A stretch of DNA of 64,000 nucleotides from Paenibacillus_AR mesotrionivorans (GTDB lineage Bacteria > Bacillota > Bacilli > Paenibacillales > NBRC-103111): the NCBI RefSeq assembly GCF_046098205.1, contig NZ_JBJURJ010000004.1, positions 1 through 64,000 of the forward strand, written 5' to 3'. Made by a program: the position numbers and the translations under genes. The stretch's first letter is position 1. Every line of letters starts with the position of its first letter. Below the pieces are notes generated by a model. It saw nothing but the letters and a program-made list of their open reading frames with translations. It had not been told where the DNA came from and did not search any database. Positions 35,209 through 44,809 of the stretch are shown here, one piece after another.

Positions 35209-35571
35209 ATGAATGAAATAGGGATTGGTAGAGTCACAGAGAGAGGAATCGTTTTTAATGAACTCCGCTACTCTTGTGACGCAGCAATAAAACATCAGTG
35301 GTTTGAAAAGGCGAGGACTGAAGGAGAATGGATGGTGATAGTTATCTCTGTAAAAAGTAACCTGGAGAAAATTTTGTTGATCGAGCCGTACAGTAGAATG
35401 CTGCTGGATTGCAATGTTATTCAACCTAATAGTGTGTCAGCAGTGAAACTCGAAAAGTATTTCGATAGCATCCAAAAGCTGAAAGCAATGCGTTCCCTGA
35501 GGCAAAATCGTAATAGAAAAGCGCCGCGTCAGATTAATCCGGAAGGGGGGGCAACTGAGAGATCTCATTGA
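35209..35571 (+). CDS. Orphan TnsB C-terminal (Mu-type beta-barrel) domain
   Basis: A 120-residue frame beginning at ATG 35209 with a strong AAAGGAGAGAG site. GRVTERGIVFNELRYSCDAA followed by IKHQWFEKARTEGEW matches the small beta-barrel that follows the DDE core in TnsB (compare ATVSSEGIQFEGMYYGCDEL in the intact TnsB here). No catalytic core is encoded upstream. At its end a run of seven G (35545-35551) shifts the frame: with six G it would continue about 16 codons (QLRDLIEEMQAIVKRL) to a stop at 35599. It is a remnant of another Tn7-like transposase, or a retained DNA-binding fragment that could act as a regulator. Confidence 0.6.
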   Translation: MNEIGIGRVTERGIVFNELRYSCDAAIKHQWFEKARTEGEWMVIVISVKSNLEKILLIEPYSRMLLDCNVIQPNSVSAVKLEKYFDSIQKLKAMRSLRQNRNRKAPRQINPEGGATERSH

Positions 35572-35830
35572 AGAGATGCAAGCTATAGTAAAGAGATTGT
35601 AAAGATATACGGTCAACAAGTGGAACTGTTATGAAGCGCTCCTAATCAAGTTTGATGGAGAGTGCAAACGAACAATTGTAGGCAACCGAGGATACGAATT
35701 TGATAAGCGTATCGAATGGAACTGAAGCGCTAATCAGGTCATCTCACTGTTGCTGCTCGAAAGGAGTTGGTCGAGTACATCAAAAACTAGAATTAAGGAT
35801 TGTGCAATATCAAAACCGTACGGAGAGATC

Positions 35831-36304
35831 TTAGAAGAGAGTGTCATCGTTAGAATGTCTCTTATTCTCTTCCTCTTCTTTCATTTGCTGGCGCACCTGC
35901 TGAATTCTGCTTATAGTTTGTTCCACCAAAGCAGACAAGAGTCGTTTATCTTCCAAAGGTAACAATTCATCATTTATAGAGAGGTCAATTCCTGAATCAA
36001 GTAATTTTACTAGATCCCAGCTTGCCCCCCTAATAAAAGAGTAATCAATAGCTGGTAGAAAGTAAATCTGACCGAATGGGTCACGGAACTGTGGTTCAGG
36101 ATATTCTGTAAGTCCAAGTAAATAATCTGCTGTAACCTCAAATACATTAGCCAACATGGCGATTTGCTTATGATCGGGATTGGCGACACCACGTTCCCAA
36201 TTGGATATTACGTGCTTCGTTGTCTCCATTTTCTGTGCAAGCACCTCTTGAGTCCACTGACTGAGCGTTCTTCGTTCTTTGATTTTTTCCCCTATCAATG
36301 ACAC
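35831..36304 (-). CDS. XRE-family repressor divergent from tnsA
   Basis: A 157-residue protein with an N-terminal Cro/CI helix-turn-helix (VLAQKMETTKHVISNWERGV, ANPDHKQIAMLANVFEVTAD) and a C-terminal helical part ending in an acidic tail. Start GTG 36304. It is transcribed away from tnsA across a 170-bp region that holds an inverted repeat over the tnsA promoter, so it probably controls transposase expression and itself. No protease or peptide-binding domain is visible, so the inducing signal is unknown. Confidence 0.85.
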   Translation of the reverse strand: MSLIGEKIKERRTLSQWTQEVLAQKMETTKHVISNWERGVANPDHKQIAMLANVFEVTADYLLGLTEYPEPQFRDPFGQIYFLPAIDYSFIRGASWDLVKLLDSGIDLSINDELLPLEDKRLLSALVEQTISRIQQVRQQMKEEEENKRHSNDDTLF

Positions 36305-36357
36305 TACTAGCTCACCATCCTATGATTACATAATAGCATTCGAATTCAATATAGTAA

Positions 36358-36405
36358 ATTATTTAACCGTAGAAGTTGACAGGTTAAATAATGTTCGTAT
36401 ATCAT
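36358..36405 (+). promoter_or_regulatory. tnsA promoter with palindromic operator
   Basis: TTGACA (36376-36381), 18-bp spacer and TATCAT (36400-36405) form the promoter. Arms ATTATTTAACC (36358-36368) and GGTTAAATAAT (36382-36392), an 11-bp perfect inverted repeat, flank the -35 box. A partial extra arm (ATGATTTAAC) lies near 36417. This is a natural operator for the divergent XRE repressor. Confidence 0.7.
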
Positions 36406-36472
36406 TACAGTCAATAATGATTTAACTAGTATATAGATAATGTAGAAAAATAATTAACAAGGAGGAGTACAT

Positions 36473-37303
36473 GTGGCTAAGCGACGTACGGCTTCGACCG
36501 CTTCATCGATTGCAAGGCGAATTCGGGAGGGAAGAGGGGAAGGCCATTTTGCAGCCTACAAACCATGGCTAACCATTCATGATGTACCTTCAATAGGAGT
36601 TGTAACACGAATTTTTGGATGGAAGAGCCGGCGACTACATCACTATCTCTCGGAGCATCTAGAGCTCGCGCATCATTATCAGATGGAATGGGCGGAAGAT
36701 GTCATAGATATTCGAGAGCAGTTTCCATTGTTGCCGTTAGAAAGGACGCTATTCATTGCGCAAAAACTAGGCATAAGACATCCTGTAGATCCGAAAACGA
36801 AATACCCTGTTGTGATGACAACTGATATGTTGCTGACGATCAAAATGGGAGATGATATCAGTTTTGCAGCACATTCAATTAAGCCGTCTAACAAGTTAAG
36901 CAAACGTGTGTTGGAAAAACTGCAAATCGAAAAGCAGTTCTACAAAGACCAAGGAATCGACTGGTCGCTAATCACTGAAAAACAAATAAATTATGACCTT
37001 GTTCGTAATGTGGAATGGTTGCACTCGGCAAGATCGCTGGAAGGCCATATGCACCTTACACCCGAGCTCATAAAGCATATAGAACCGTTCCTCGGTCAAG
37101 CGATCTCGCAAAGTGATTCTCCCTTGACGGATGTCACTCTGGAACAGGATTTTAAGCATGGATTGCCGACGGGTACCTGCATTCAGATTGTAAGGCACTT
37201 GATAGCTAATCGTTATTGGAACGTTGATATGACAAAACGAATTCTACCTACATTGCAGCCGCTTCAAATTCACGCAGTCTGTCACCGGGGAGGTATTGTA
37301 TGA
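36473..37303 (+). CDS. tnsA: Tn7-like transposase subunit TnsA (endonuclease)
   Basis: A 276-residue endonuclease that cuts the 5' ends of the element, allowing cut-and-paste movement. GTG 36473 after GGAGGAG. The restriction-enzyme-like core has E64 (SEHLELAHHYQMEW), D118 (VVMTTDMLLTI) and K137 (AAHSIKPSN), matching the E63/D114/K132 arrangement of E. coli TnsA. The C-terminal half (about 160-276) is the winged-helix part that contacts TnsC. The stop overlaps the tnsB start (ATGA), so the two subunits are made together. Confidence 0.92.
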   Translation: MAKRRTASTASSIARRIREGRGEGHFAAYKPWLTIHDVPSIGVVTRIFGWKSRRLHHYLSEHLELAHHYQMEWAEDVIDIREQFPLLPLERTLFIAQKLGIRHPVDPKTKYPVVMTTDMLLTIKMGDDISFAAHSIKPSNKLSKRVLEKLQIEKQFYKDQGIDWSLITEKQINYDLVRNVEWLHSARSLEGHMHLTPELIKHIEPFLGQAISQSDSPLTDVTLEQDFKHGLPTGTCIQIVRHLIANRYWNVDMTKRILPTLQPLQIHAVCHRGGIV

Positions 37304-39456
37304 ACATTCTTGTTAACAATGTTATGAAGCGTGAGGAAAACGGCAAGTTGCTTGATTGCGAAAGGGTGCTTTGGATAAACAAAGAAAAAGATGCGGTTAT
37401 TACAATCTCCATTATTAACGATAGCGCTCTTCCCCAATTTAAATCCCTCTCCAATATGGAGAATGAGTTGGATTCTGGGCAAGTTATTAAACTGCAGTAC
37501 GATCCCTATGCAAAGTTCATGGTTCCTGAGGATAAGCTTAGTAAAAATGAAATTAAGATTAGAGACCACGCCTGGGCTTGCATTAAAGAGATCGTAGAAA
37601 TCGAGCCTAACATATATGATTCAAAAGAACGGTATCGGATGATCAAGGAACTATGTGATCGTACAGGTAAAGGTAAGAAGTTTATTTATAAATACCTTCG
37701 CTATTACTGGATGGGAGGCAAAAAGGAAAATGCTTTGCTCCCTCGTTTTCGGAAGTGCGGTGGTCTAGGTAAGCCAAAAAACCCAAAACAAAAAATGGGG
37801 AGGTCACGGCTAACTGTCACTGTTGATCCCGGACTATCAGGGGTACTAGTTGATGAGGAAACCAGAAGGATTTTTGATGATTTTATTCGCAATGTGTACT
37901 TGAAGGTCAATAGACGAGATTCGGTCAAATTTACATATGTTGAGATGTTGAAGAAACGCTTTGGGGTCGAAACAAAAATGGTTAGGGGAATCGAAATTCC
38001 AATCATCCTCCCCGATCATAAAGTCCCAAGTATCGCCCAGCTTAGATATCACATTAGGACGAGATATACGAGACGCAAAAGAATGGTGGCACGTGAGGGA
38101 AAAGTTGCTTTTGATCGTGATTTTAGACCATTGTTAGGTTCAGAAACAAGACGCGCTACAGGTCCTGGCCAAATCTTTGAGATCGATGCTACGGTTGCTG
38201 ATGTTTACCTGATTAGCACAGATAATGTCGATCAGATCATAGGAAGACCAGTGGTCTATATTGTGGTGGATGTTTGGACGCACATGGTCGTTGGCCTATA
38301 CATCGGTTTTGAGGGACCTTCATGGTTAGGCGTAACGATGGCCGTTGAGAATACTGTAGTGAATAAAGTTGAGTTTTGTGCAGAATATGGGGTTGAAATC
38401 ACAGACGACGAATGGCCATGTCATCATATGCCTCAACACTTTTACGCCGACCGTGGAGAAATGGAGAGCAAAAAGGCGGACTCGTTGGCGAAAGCCTTAG
38501 GTATTAAATTGAAAAATGCCCCTCCATATCGCGCTGATCTAAAAGGGATTGTTGAACAGCAGTTTCGTACACTAAACCTAACGCTTCAACCTTGGATGCC
38601 AGGTGCAGTAAAGAAAGAATATAGAAAGAGGGGAGGCCCCGACTATGTTCTTGACGCAAAACTAACTATAAATGATTTTACTAAGATGGTTATTGAGATG
38701 ATTTTGCATCGGAATAATTATCATTACATGGAGCATTATCCTTTAGACAAAGCATTGTCTAAAGACAATATAAAGCCTATCCCCAGGGAATTATGGAATT
38801 GGGGAATGCAACGTGATCACTTTTTGCACGAAGTACATCCTGATATTGTACGCCTAAACGTGTTGGAGGAAGCTAAGGCAACAGTAAGCAGTGAAGGAAT
38901 CCAGTTCGAAGGGATGTATTACGGGTGTGATGAACTGGTGGAACTGGGGTGGTTCGTTCAGGGGAAATCAACTAAAGCTGTCATCGCGTTTGACAGACGA
39001 AACATGAACCACATTTATATTAAACGGCGTGACGGTAAAGAGTTTATGAAGTGTTATCTATTGGATAAGTCTTCAAGGTTTCAAGATTTGACCTTGGAAG
39101 AAGTGGGAATGAAACGATTCGAGGAGAAGCTTCAAAAGAGTCTATATCAATCCACGAGGAACCAACAAGATGTAGACCTAAGTACTCGATTAGAAAAAAT
39201 CAAAAAGGATGCAGAGGTACGAGTGAATGCCGAAAGAGATCATTCACTGACGAAAACTGAACGCAAGGCAGATATCCGGACAAACCGAAAGGAAGAGCGT
39301 GATAAATTACGCAAATTACAGAGTTTTGAGTTAAACAAGGCTAACAGCAGCAGTGATTATGGAGTAGTGATGGCTGAGGATGATGTAGAAAACGAGACCT
39401 CTTTCACCCCAAGGTCAAAGCTTGGTTTATTATCAAGGATCAGAAAGGAAGGGTAA
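37300..39456 (+). CDS. tnsB: Tn7-like transposase TnsB (DDE integrase)
   Basis: A 718-residue DDE transposase that binds the 20-bp end sites and joins 3' ends to target DNA. D296 (IFEIDATVADVY), D384 (HFYADRGEME) and E419 (LKGIVEQQFR) have spacings of 88 and 35, the same as D273/D361/E396 in E. coli TnsB. The N-terminal 200 residues contain DNA-binding helices; the beta-barrel after the core is at about 525-600, followed by a basic, charged tail (ADIRTNRKEERDKLRKLQ) that would contact TnsC. Complete, and apparently active. Confidence 0.94.
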   Translation: MNILVNNVMKREENGKLLDCERVLWINKEKDAVITISIINDSALPQFKSLSNMENELDSGQVIKLQYDPYAKFMVPEDKLSKNEIKIRDHAWACIKEIVEIEPNIYDSKERYRMIKELCDRTGKGKKFIYKYLRYYWMGGKKENALLPRFRKCGGLGKPKNPKQKMGRSRLTVTVDPGLSGVLVDEETRRIFDDFIRNVYLKVNRRDSVKFTYVEMLKKRFGVETKMVRGIEIPIILPDHKVPSIAQLRYHIRTRYTRRKRMVAREGKVAFDRDFRPLLGSETRRATGPGQIFEIDATVADVYLISTDNVDQIIGRPVVYIVVDVWTHMVVGLYIGFEGPSWLGVTMAVENTVVNKVEFCAEYGVEITDDEWPCHHMPQHFYADRGEMESKKADSLAKALGIKLKNAPPYRADLKGIVEQQFRTLNLTLQPWMPGAVKKEYRKRGGPDYVLDAKLTINDFTKMVIEMILHRNNYHYMEHYPLDKALSKDNIKPIPRELWNWGMQRDHFLHEVHPDIVRLNVLEEAKATVSSEGIQFEGMYYGCDELVELGWFVQGKSTKAVIAFDRRNMNHIYIKRRDGKEFMKCYLLDKSSRFQDLTLEEVGMKRFEEKLQKSLYQSTRNQQDVDLSTRLEKIKKDAEVRVNAERDHSLTKTERKADIRTNRKEERDKLRKLQSFELNKANSSSDYGVVMAEDDVENETSFTPRSKLGLLSRIRKEG

Positions 39457-39457
39457 G

Positions 39458-41218
39458 ATGGATCGAAGAGTTAATATCGAGGGAATGTATCACTTTACTC
39501 AAAGTCTTATTGGTCGTCAGGTTAATGCTGAATATTTGGCACAAGAAATCACCGGATACAAAAATAACCCCTTTATTGAAGCCTTGCCGCCGATTTTTGA
39601 GGAAGAATTCGTGGGATCTAATATCGCAAGGTTTCCTGATCATAATGAGGAGCAACGCAAGTTAGGGAAACAAACAAGGCTCCATTTAATCCAACAGATT
39701 GCGGATTATGTTGAACCTTTGCCTTCACACCTGCTTATCGAACAACGGCTCTCGCGACTAATGCGTCACGGGTACAAAGCGAGAAATCCATTGACACGGG
39801 AATCAGTTAAACAGTTCCATATTGGCTTTCAGAATATACTTGAGTCCGGGGTGAATGATGAGGGCATCAATCTGGTGGGCATTCGGTCGACTGCGGCAGG
39901 GTTTGCTATTCTCGGTGTAAGTGGCCAAGGAAAAACAACTGCTATCGAAAGTTCGTTGCTGTTATACCCGCAGGTTATCCACCACTCGACGTATCAAGGG
40001 CAGCCCTTTATTCGTAAGCAGCTTGTGTGGCTTAAGCTCAACTGCCCTCACGACGGTTCGCTGAAGGGATTATGCTTTAACTTCCTGCAAGCTGTTGACT
40101 CTGTGCTAGAGACAAATTATTTTAGGAAATTTGCATCAAAAGGCTCATCGGTCGACATGCTTTTACCTGTCATGGCCCATATTGCAACGCTCCATGGACT
40201 TGGCGCACTCGTCATCGATGAGATTCAGAACCTCAGTTTTATGAAAAGTGGTGGTGCTGAAAGAATGCTAAACTACTTTACGCAATTGATTAATACAATT
40301 GGTGTGCCCGTTATTTTGATCGGGACCTTTAAAGCAATGAAGCTGTTGTCGGGATCATTTAGTCAAGCGAGAAGAAGCACTGGTCAAGGTGATATGATCA
40401 TGGATCGATTGACAGAAGGTGAGGAGTGGGATTACTTCATTGAACGGTTGTGGAAATATCAGTGGACAAATTCCTCTACAAAGTTGACTGACCCCCTGAA
40501 AAAGGAAATGTACAAGCTATCTCAGGGGATCGTGGACATCGCTGTAAAACTCTATATGTTGGCCCAATGGGAAGTCATCATGGACGGGGATGATACTAAA
40601 GAACGCGTTACAGTCGGGTTGCTTAGGGACGTCGCGAGAAGACATATGCAACTGGTTCAGCCGCTTCTTCAAGTTCTAAAGCGAAATGATCCTTCGGCTA
40701 AAATTCTTGTGGATGACTTGTATCCGCAGTGGGATGTATTAGACCAGTTCCTGCGCAATTCAGAAGAGAAGGTCAATCTTCAAGGGGAGATACGTTCTAA
40801 GCTTTTGCGAGACGAGAATATTGAACTCGATCAGGCCAGATACCTTGAGTTGGTTAAAACGGCAATCGACTTTGGAGCCACGGCTGAGAGTGCTGAGGAG
40901 CTGGCGAAACGTATCTTGCTGCGGAACGAGACCGAGAGTGACCTGGTCCGGTTGAGAAAAGAATTGTTTCAAGAAATTGAGTTCAATGGTGCCGCGGCAG
41001 ATATTCACAATCCTATAACAGACAATCAAGCAGAGCAAGAGCAAAATAAACAACCAAGGAAAAGGATGACCAGAAAAACGGCGCCTAGTAATCTGGACGT
41101 AGATGATTTGAGAAATGCTGCCACAAGCGGCGCGGCAAAGAGTGAAGAAATCTACCAAAATCTGGTCAAGCTTGGTTCCATACCCACAGAAGAAGATTTG
41201 TCCAAACTGATTATTTGA
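39458..41218 (+). CDS. tnsC: Tn7-like AAA+ regulator TnsC
   Basis: A 586-residue AAA+ ATPase that links target selection to the transposase and mediates target immunity. ATG 39458 lies one base after the tnsB stop with AAGGAAGG before it; the open frame extends back into tnsB. Walker A is GVSGQGKTT (from residue 153), Walker B ALVIDEIQNLS (D254-E255), sensor 1 region VPVILIGTFKAM. The C-terminal 150 residues are charged and helical, longer than the TnsC homologues of CRISPR-linked elements and in the size range of prototypic Tn7 TnsC. Confidence 0.93.
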   Translation: MDRRVNIEGMYHFTQSLIGRQVNAEYLAQEITGYKNNPFIEALPPIFEEEFVGSNIARFPDHNEEQRKLGKQTRLHLIQQIADYVEPLPSHLLIEQRLSRLMRHGYKARNPLTRESVKQFHIGFQNILESGVNDEGINLVGIRSTAAGFAILGVSGQGKTTAIESSLLLYPQVIHHSTYQGQPFIRKQLVWLKLNCPHDGSLKGLCFNFLQAVDSVLETNYFRKFASKGSSVDMLLPVMAHIATLHGLGALVIDEIQNLSFMKSGGAERMLNYFTQLINTIGVPVILIGTFKAMKLLSGSFSQARRSTGQGDMIMDRLTEGEEWDYFIERLWKYQWTNSSTKLTDPLKKEMYKLSQGIVDIAVKLYMLAQWEVIMDGDDTKERVTVGLLRDVARRHMQLVQPLLQVLKRNDPSAKILVDDLYPQWDVLDQFLRNSEEKVNLQGEIRSKLLRDENIELDQARYLELVKTAIDFGATAESAEELAKRILLRNETESDLVRLRKELFQEIEFNGAAADIHNPITDNQAEQEQNKQPRKRMTRKTAPSNLDVDDLRNAATSGAAKSEEIYQNLVKLGSIPTEEDLSKLII

Positions 41219-41284
41219 GGCTGTACTAAATGCACAACATGAAGGGAAAACTACTAATAAAATTTTTGCAAAGGAATGATTCTA

Positions 41285-42667
41285 TTGGTAGCCCATTTCC
41301 CTTCTTTATACCCTGATGAGCTGCTTTATAGTGGGATTGCGAGATATCACCAAATCTCCGGAAACACCGCGCAGAAGCAAACGATTAAAGAACTATTTGG
41401 TGATCGCCTTGTATGTGCAACGGTTGATTTGCCGAGCCATCTGAGGCATCTATCTGAACGACTGGGTTCAGTTTATACAGTTGAGGATCTTATCATGAGG
41501 CACACTCTGTATCCGTATTACAGTGCATTTCTTCCGCAAGAAAAAGCCCAAACCATCTTTAAACTAATGAGTGAAGGAGCCCCATGGGGAGAAGTCCATA
41601 TAGTACTAGGAATACCAGCAAGCCTCATCAAATTGCCAACACATTTAAAATACTGCAGGTCGTGCTATGCCTCGGATATTTCAGATTACCATGAACCGTA
41701 TTGGCATAGTTCCCACCAAATTCCGGGCGTATTTGTGTGTCCCAGACATAAGGTTCCCTTAGAGAACTCGAATGTTTCCTATACGACGCGCGAGAAGAAA
41801 TTTGAATTCAGTTTGCTGAGTAACGTAGGCACAGCTGATACGTCCAGCAGTATTCAAATTAATTCTGACCTATTAAATCATTTTGTAATGGTCGCGGAAC
41901 AGTCTAGTCAACTACAACAGGTAGACAGAGCAAATATGGATTATTTCGTTGAGTTTAAGCAAAGTTTTCATGACAAGGGCTATATAACAGAACATGGACG
42001 TATACGCTTTTTGAAGCTAATGCGAGAGTTCAACGAATATTTCTCCCCAAAGTTTCTAAAGCAGCTGCAGTGTGAAGTCAATGAGCGTCAATTCGAAACA
42101 TGGCTTCACAAGATGGTTAGAGGTAATGACTTAATGTTTCATCCCCTTCGTCACATTCTGCTGGCTAGTTTTCTAGGGATTACCAACTTTAAACAAAGAA
42201 GCTCCGAGGGGACCCCAATCAACATATTTTCACAAGTACAAAAGGCAGAGCTAATAACTTCTTCGGTAAAAGAGCGAGAGGGGGATCTTAGAACGGCAAT
42301 AAAAGATTGGGATGAACGTGATCGGGTAACTTTGATTGAAGTACAACATGCAGTTTTTGCTTTAAAGAGGCAAACGCTGAAGCCGCAACGGATTACCATT
42401 TCAGCAGTGTCACGATCTCTAAATCGATCAAAGGTTCCTTTTGTCTTGGAGAAGTGTTTAAATAAGCTTCCGGAAACAAAGCTTTTTCTGGATCGAGTAT
42501 GTGAAACGACTGAGCAATTTCAGATTCGGCGTCTTGGATGTGCTACCACACGCCTTGCCAATCGAAGTATAAGGATTCAGGGTTGGAGATTACTAAAAGA
42601 GGCTGGTTTAAATGTACCTTTAAGAGAACCAGTTGAAATGTATTACAAGATGATTATGACGGGATAG
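41285..42667 (+). CDS. tnsD: TnsD/TniQ target selector 1 (probable glmS-specific)
   Basis: About 460 residues. TTG 41285 is well spaced from AAAGGA; ATG 41276 abuts it. The N-terminal TniQ domain FPSLYPDELLYSGIARYHQI is followed by a zinc-binding CxxC...CxxH set (C124, C127, C152, H155). The C-terminal half aligns by eye with E. coli TnsD, including DWDERDRVTL and the FQIRRLGCATTRLANRSIRI block (TnsD has YQIRRISQAFIKLK), followed by WRLLKEAGLN. It is therefore the best candidate for the protein that recognised the glmS 3' end at this insertion. It lies 66 bp after tnsC. Confidence 0.88.
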   Translation: MVAHFPSLYPDELLYSGIARYHQISGNTAQKQTIKELFGDRLVCATVDLPSHLRHLSERLGSVYTVEDLIMRHTLYPYYSAFLPQEKAQTIFKLMSEGAPWGEVHIVLGIPASLIKLPTHLKYCRSCYASDISDYHEPYWHSSHQIPGVFVCPRHKVPLENSNVSYTTREKKFEFSLLSNVGTADTSSSIQINSDLLNHFVMVAEQSSQLQQVDRANMDYFVEFKQSFHDKGYITEHGRIRFLKLMREFNEYFSPKFLKQLQCEVNERQFETWLHKMVRGNDLMFHPLRHILLASFLGITNFKQRSSEGTPINIFSQVQKAELITSSVKEREGDLRTAIKDWDERDRVTLIEVQHAVFALKRQTLKPQRITISAVSRSLNRSKVPFVLEKCLNKLPETKLFLDRVCETTEQFQIRRLGCATTRLANRSIRIQGWRLLKEAGLNVPLREPVEMYYKMIMTG

Positions 42668-42699
42668 AGTCATAACCTTATTTCAAGAGGTGAGGTTTA

Positions 42700-44586
42700 T
42701 TGTTAGCCTTTTTTCCTCGTATTTATGAGGACGAAGATCTACGGAGTATTATTTTTCGATACCATAAAATGTCTGGAAATAGACGGTTTGCACATTCATT
42801 AACTGAACTTTTTGGAAGTAAGAGTCATACAAACGTCCCTGTTCCAGAAAATATAACATATTTACAAAATCAATTAACTGACAACGTGGATAATTTGATT
42901 GAGAAACACACTTTGCATAATTATATAGCTCCTTTTTCAGCCAACAATATTTACAGTGCAAGACATGCAATGTTTACTGGAAAGAAACTCCTCTCAGAGA
43001 AAATCCGTTATTGTGCTGTTTGTATAGAAAGCGATTTTAATTCCTTTGGAGAGTGTTACATTCATAAAACACATCAAATTGAGTTCTTAACGCTATGTCC
43101 AAAGCATAGCGAGGTTCTAATTACTAAATGTCCTGAATGTAACGCTTACCTAACCTCCCCAGCAGGTGACATACTATTAAATGCTCCTTATTGCCCAAAC
43201 GGTCATGTAATTAAAAAAACAATTGGTCAATGTATATCACAGCTTGAGGAAATAATGTACCAAGAATTTGAGGATTTTAAGCATTATTCAACAGGTCTCA
43301 CTCGACCCATATTTTTGTCAAGGATTGAGAACTGGCTCGGGGAAAAAGGGTATTACTCATTCACTGGAAGTGTATTATTTCGTCGAAAGTTAATCAAAGA
43401 CATTATAGATCAATTTGGTGAGTCCGAATTAGATAAGTTAGGACTGACCTCAGCGTATCTTTATTCGAGCAGTACTTTACAGAATATGATTAATTCTAAA
43501 TCAAAAGGTTCAGTAAATGTCATCTTTTTTCTACTATTAATGAAGTTTCTTGCCGGCTCAGTCCAGAACTTTTTTGAAACCCAGCCAACTTATACTCTTC
43601 CTATTCCTTTTGGGAACGGACCATGGAAATGTATAAATAAGATTTGTCCGTATTATAATACAAAAATTATAAGTCAGTGCGTGCGATCTAATGACCGTGG
43701 TTTTCGTATAATCTGTGAGTTTAGATGTAGTTTTTGTGCAAGTTCATACAAAAAATTTTGGCATTGGCCTGAAAGAGACGAGCAAGATGAAAGACCTATG
43801 GTCTTAAAAAGTAAAGAATTTTATGAAACGATTCTCATGCTCAACAAACAAGGTAGTACCATAAGTAGTATAGCAAAACAACTTAAAACATCGTATGTAA
43901 CTGTTAAAAAGACCCTGACTAGATATGGAGTTTTAATAAGGGGAATAGAGTTAAAAGAGGAATCTGCTCAGTTAGAAGAGATAAATGCGTCTTTTGCCCA
44001 AGTTTCTTGCAGCAGGGAGACAATAGACAGAAGGATGTTATACAGAAGTAAATTCAAAGATTTATTGCTTGGAGTGGATGAACTGAAGAGAAGCAAACTA
44101 AGAAAGAAGGATGCAACTACCTATGATTGGTTACTAAAAAATGATAGGACTTGGATAGAGAATTTATTGCCTGTATCGAAGAAACACACGGAGAAAGTTA
44201 ATTGGGAAAAAGAGGAGAGGGAGATATGTCGGAGAATTGATGAGGTAGCTAGGCAAGTGTATAAGTCCCCTCCACCAGACAGACGTATAACCTCTGCTAT
44301 GATTTTAAAGAACCTTCCGATTATTGATAGAAATCGCATAAGAAAGGTGCCGTATAAGTTGCCGATAGCCAAAAGTAAGCTCAAACAATACTTCGAAGAC
44401 CCAGAGAAATTTCAAATTAGATTTCTTCCTGTTGCATTAAAGAGATTAAGTAATGCTGGATTACCACTAAACCTTCGCTCTCTTAGAAAGAGGTTTCCAA
44501 CCGTATATATAAACATGTCATTAAGACAGCAAGAGTTAGTATCTGATTTAGTTTTAGACTGTACTATGCACATGAAAAGTACATGA
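42700..44586 (+). CDS. Second TnsD/TniQ-type target selector
   Basis: A 628-residue protein beginning at TTG 42700 after AGAGGTGAGG, 32 bp past tnsD. The TniQ domain (FFPRIYEDEDLRSIIFRYHK) has an N-terminal zinc set C105/C108 plus CPKH and CPEC, then a second cysteine cluster in the middle (CINKICPYY ... CEFRCSFCAS) and a helix-turn-helix segment (ISSIAKQLKTSYVTVKKTLT). The C-terminus has TnsD-like TYDWLLKNDRTWIENLLP and FQIRFLPVALKRLS. It is too different from TnsD 1 to share a target; it may recognise another chromosomal site or replace TnsE in entering plasmids. Confidence 0.85.
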   Translation: MLAFFPRIYEDEDLRSIIFRYHKMSGNRRFAHSLTELFGSKSHTNVPVPENITYLQNQLTDNVDNLIEKHTLHNYIAPFSANNIYSARHAMFTGKKLLSEKIRYCAVCIESDFNSFGECYIHKTHQIEFLTLCPKHSEVLITKCPECNAYLTSPAGDILLNAPYCPNGHVIKKTIGQCISQLEEIMYQEFEDFKHYSTGLTRPIFLSRIENWLGEKGYYSFTGSVLFRRKLIKDIIDQFGESELDKLGLTSAYLYSSSTLQNMINSKSKGSVNVIFFLLLMKFLAGSVQNFFETQPTYTLPIPFGNGPWKCINKICPYYNTKIISQCVRSNDRGFRIICEFRCSFCASSYKKFWHWPERDEQDERPMVLKSKEFYETILMLNKQGSTISSIAKQLKTSYVTVKKTLTRYGVLIRGIELKEESAQLEEINASFAQVSCSRETIDRRMLYRSKFKDLLLGVDELKRSKLRKKDATTYDWLLKNDRTWIENLLPVSKKHTEKVNWEKEEREICRRIDEVARQVYKSPPPDRRITSAMILKNLPIIDRNRIRKVPYKLPIAKSKLKQYFEDPEKFQIRFLPVALKRLSNAGLPLNLRSLRKRFPTVYINMSLRQQELVSDLVLDCTMHMKST

Positions 44587-44634
44587 GAGTTGGATGATAA
44601 GCTAACCGTACAATTAAGTGATTTGCTTAAAAAA

Positions 44635-44685
44635 TAAAAGGATGAGTAGCACGTGTGCTAACACGATCGCTATTCATCCTTTTTA
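44635..44685 (+). terminator. Terminator of the tns operon
   Basis: AAAAGGATGAGTAGC pairs with GCTATTCATCCTTTT across a 17-base loop that itself contains a small palindrome, followed by T. It lies about 50 bp after the second tniQ gene. Confidence 0.8.
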
Positions 44686-44809
44686 ATATGCTGCTATCGG
44701 TCTATATTCTTGGGAAAATCTTGGGGATAGGGTAGGATTTTCTTGTTTGATGTAGAATTTTTACTGTAAATATATAGTGCGTTATACATAAGGTTATAGT
44801 GAGGTGCCA

